A program made the translations under genes and the position numbers. A stretch of 64,000 nt of DNA from Actinomadura rudentiformis (lineage in GTDB: Bacteria > Actinomycetota > Actinomycetes > Streptosporangiales > Streptosporangiaceae): positions 62,001 to 126,000 of the forward strand of contig NZ_WBMT01000017.1 in the NCBI RefSeq assembly GCF_008923185.1, in the 5' to 3' direction. Below are positions 58,508-64,000 of the stretch, piece after piece. The notes beneath the pieces were generated by a model. The model saw only the letters and a list, made by a program, of their open reading frames with translations, had not been told where the DNA came from and searched no databases. Every line of letters starts with the position of its first letter. The stretch's first letter is position 1.

Positions 58508-59485
58508 TCATTTCTTCTGCGCGCGCTCCCAGTCCTGGACACGCTCGCGGAATACCCGCGAGACGGCGCGCAATTCCGCCTCAGGGTCACGGCCTTCCGC
58601 ACGAGCCTCACGAACCAGCCCGAAAAGCCGCACCCCGATGTCGTCTACCTCGTCAGACGCGATGTGGTCGGCCAGTTCGGCGGGCGCCTCGGCACGTTCG
58701 GCTCGGCGCAGGAGCTGGGCGGCGAGGCTCAGCGCGGGCTGGCCCATCGGCACGCCATCGAAGACAGAGGCGGTCTCGCCGCTCTTGGCCTCACGCTCGG
58801 CGGCCTTGATCTGCTCCCAGTTGGCATTGACCTCGTCGGCGCCCGACACGGTCACGTCGCCGAAGACGTGCGGGTGCCGCCGGACGAGCTTGTCGACGAT
58901 CCCGGCCGCGACGTCGTCGATGGTGAACGCCGTCTCGTCGGTGCGTTCCGCGGCGACCACGGAGTGGAACGCGACCTGCATCAGCACATCGCCCAGTTCC
59001 TCGCGCAGCGCGCCCAGGTCACCGTCCTCGACCGTGTCGGCGACCTCGTACGCCTCCTCCAGCAGGTACGGGACGAGGGAGGCATGGGTCTGCTTGGCGT
59101 CCCAGGGGCAGTCGCGACGCAGCGTGTCCATGACCGAGACCAGGTCGAGCAGCCGCGCCCCCGGCAGGTCGTACGAACCGTGCAGGACCTCGATGTCGAC
59201 CGGGTCGTTGAGCACGAGCTGGCCGATCTCACGCATCAGCCGTTCGTCGCCGTCCGGGTCCGCCACCCAGACGACGCCGCCCTCGGCACGGGCCGCCGCG
59301 ACCAGCCCGGCTGGATCCGGAGCGCCGACCTGCTCCACCCGGACGCCTGCTTCCTGGAGATACGGCAGCAGCGGATGGTCGTTGCGGGCCAGCACCCGGG
59401 TGGCCGAACGCAGCGTCTCCCACGCCTTCCAGCTGAGCAACCCGGGCGCGACCCGGTGGGTGGTGGCCAGCAGTGTCAAGCTCAT
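58508..59485 (-). CDS. mazG: Nucleoside triphosphate pyrophosphohydrolase MazG
   Basis: MazG hydrolyses NTPs and dNTPs, including damaged ones, to monophosphates. The 325-residue protein has an N-terminal tetrapyrrole-methylase-like region (1-105), then the MazG domain with DTLRRDCPWDAKQTHASLVPYLLEEAYEVADTVED. The metal-binding EEAYE and EELGDVLMQVAFH are present. A second helical segment has FGDVTV and WEQIKAAEREAK. ATG 59485 is chosen; GTG 59491 is possible. The region containing this start codon is duplicated 40 bases upstream. Order mazG after mfd matches Rv1021. Confidence 0.93.
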   Translation of the reverse strand: MSLTLLATTHRVAPGLLSWKAWETLRSATRVLARNDHPLLPYLQEAGVRVEQVGAPDPAGLVAAARAEGGVVWVADPDGDERLMREIGQLVLNDPVDIEVLHGSYDLPGARLLDLVSVMDTLRRDCPWDAKQTHASLVPYLLEEAYEVADTVEDGDLGALREELGDVLMQVAFHSVVAAERTDETAFTIDDVAAGIVDKLVRRHPHVFGDVTVSGADEVNANWEQIKAAEREAKSGETASVFDGVPMGQPALSLAAQLLRRAERAEAPAELADHIASDEVDDIGVRLFGLVREARAEGRDPEAELRAVSRVFRERVQDWERAQKK

Positions 59486-59530
59486 GGTCACAGCGCCAGT
59501 CTCATCGTCAAGGTGTCAAGCTCATGGTCA
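59473..59530. repeat. 18-bp direct repeat joining the surA-like stop and the mazG start
   Basis: gtgtcaagctcatggtca occurs at 59473-59490 and 59513-59530. The first copy contains the mazG start (ATG 59485), and the second contains the stop of the SurA-like gene (59528-59530). The second copy also carries an extra ATG (59525) that opens a five-codon minigene ending in TGA at 59508-59510. Confidence 0.88.
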
Positions 59531-60253
59531 GCGCACACCCGATTCGGTGGCGGACAGGCGCGTGGTGACGGGACTGACGGTCATCCGGTTCTCGTCGAAC
59601 GAGCCGAAGCGCGGGTTGATCCGGATGTCGAGCTTGCCCGCGGCCTGCCGGAACAGCGACAGGGCCTGCTGCCTCGCCTGGAGCGACGCCGGACTCTGCT
59701 GGTTGCCGTCGGCCCCGAGCTTCTGCAGGATCAGGCTCTGCGCGGCGTTCATCCGGGCGACGTCGCGGGTGTACTCCTTGGGCATCCCGAGGGCCACCAC
59801 GATGGACTCGGCCGGGGCCTGCCGGCCCATCAGACCGATCATCTGATCGACCTGGCCCTCGGTCACCGACACCCCGGCGGTCTTGGCCGCCGCCTCGGCG
59901 ACCTCGAAGTTGACCATCGTGTCGAGCGCGGACCGCGGGCTGCAGTCGGCGGGCTCACCCGACATGGGCTGTTGCTGCCGCTGGCTCTCCAGTGCCGCCC
60001 GGACCTGGTTGGCCACCTGGTCGTTCTTGAACTGCCGCTGGCAGTCGAGCACCGCCTGGTCGAGCTTGGCGGTGCTGATGCGGTCGTCGCCGACGACCGC
60101 CGCGGCGCCCATCCTGACCGGCCCGTCGCCGCAGCCTGCCAGGGCCCCGGTCAGCAGCGCCCCAGCGAGCGCCATCCCTGCCGCCCGAGGGGGGACGACG
60201 CCCCACACCCCCCGCCGCGGCTTCGCCACGACCTTTACAGTTGTACCGAGCAC
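59528..60253 (-). CDS. SurA-N-domain-like lipoprotein
   Basis: This 241-residue secreted lipoprotein has lipobox LAGC after ALLTGA. The mature part resembles the helical N-terminal chaperone domain of SurA: VVGDDRISTAKLDQAVLDCQRQ, then EVAEAAAKTAGVSVTEGQVDQMIG. No PPIase domain follows. It likely binds unfolded secreted proteins. GTG 60253 has GATGGGA five bases upstream. It lies between mfd and mazG. Confidence 0.82.
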   Translation of the reverse strand: MLGTTVKVVAKPRRGVWGVVPPRAAGMALAGALLTGALAGCGDGPVRMGAAAVVGDDRISTAKLDQAVLDCQRQFKNDQVANQVRAALESQRQQQPMSGEPADCSPRSALDTMVNFEVAEAAAKTAGVSVTEGQVDQMIGLMGRQAPAESIVVALGMPKEYTRDVARMNAAQSLILQKLGADGNQQSPASLQARQQALSLFRQAAGKLDIRINPRFGSFDENRMTVSPVTTRLSATESGVR

Positions 60254-60334
60254 AGCAGTCCCATCCGATCCGTGGCCACGTCGTTCGTGATCACTTCCGA
60301 GTTCGCCACCCTACAGCCGGGGCCGAAACCCGCC

Positions 60335-63871
<3,537 letters not shown>

Positions 63872-64000
63872 CGCCCGTTACTCGTCCACGCCGCCGGGCC
63901 ACACGGGCCCGCGCGGACATCCCCCCGCCCAGCCGCGGGGCAGCCCGAAATCCGGGGAAATCCAGTGATCCCCGGTAGCACCTACCAGCCTACGCGCCCG

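Overview
The window is high-GC DNA from an actinomycete. Three things point that way. Mca, the mycothiol S-conjugate amidase, is present. Codons end almost always in G or C, and GTG/TTG starts are common. Gene order matches two conserved actinobacterial neighbourhoods that I recall from Mycobacterium tuberculosis H37Rv. The many secreted peptidases and lipoproteins suggest a mycelial soil genus, perhaps Streptosporangiales or Thermomonosporaceae. That placement is inference. I see no integrase, transposase, CRISPR array or phage gene, and no gene-free stretch reaches 300 bases.

Left half (1-40,500). A TetR fragment and an NlpC/P60 peptidase come first. Then come a thioredoxin-domain (DUF255) protein, a GH16 lipoprotein, RNase Z, an F420/PPOX-type oxidoreductase, a small membrane protein, mca, DUF4307 and greA. 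Next are an Lrp/AsnC regulator divergent from hppD, and two membrane proteins (DUF4190, RDD) that share an N-terminus. Four secreted M1 metallopeptidases lie in tandem, followed by threonine dehydratase, a ROK kinase and a FIST protein. A MoxR-type ATPase/VWA/membrane trio, an esterase with a Gln-rich insert, and cystathionine gamma-synthase come next. The half ends with two tandem MMPL transporters, cystathionine beta-synthase, an SGNH hydrolase, a beta-propeller lipoprotein, a thiolase, a small DUF4287 protein, a Bax-inhibitor-1 protein and an unusual tRNA gene. The framework DUF255 - small membrane protein - mca - DUF4307 - greA - metB - RDD - cbs - SGNH - thiolase matches M. tuberculosis Rv1084 to Rv1074c, with lineage-specific insertions.

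Right half (40,500-64,000). This part holds a divergent CFA-type methyltransferase, NDH-2, UdgB, a PadR/HAAS pair and a DUF2510 protein. After them comes a second conserved block: ppx, DUF501, ftsB-like and eno at one end, and mazG, a SurA-like lipoprotein and mfd at the other (compare Rv1026 to Rv1020). An 8.5 kb insert separates the two ends. It carries a sulfonate/nitrate-type ABC importer, an orphan sensor kinase, a TPR protein, an oxidoreductase and a class A penicillin-binding protein.

Functional threads: cysteine and mycothiol supply (cbs, metB, mca, possible sulfonate import), envelope biogenesis (NlpC/P60, PBP, FtsB), extracellular hydrolysis (four M1 peptidases, GH16, esterase) and DNA repair (Mfd, UdgB).

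The most unusual signal is that at least eight genes end inside a short tandem repeat of 13-18 bases that contains the stop codon. Four of these repeats place TGA in all three reading frames, and two supply a second in-frame TGA. Other points of interest are a class I tRNA with UAA in the anticodon position and C at position 33, duplicated promoter-plus-N-terminus modules, strong palindromes near hppD and the second MMPL gene, and long hairpins.
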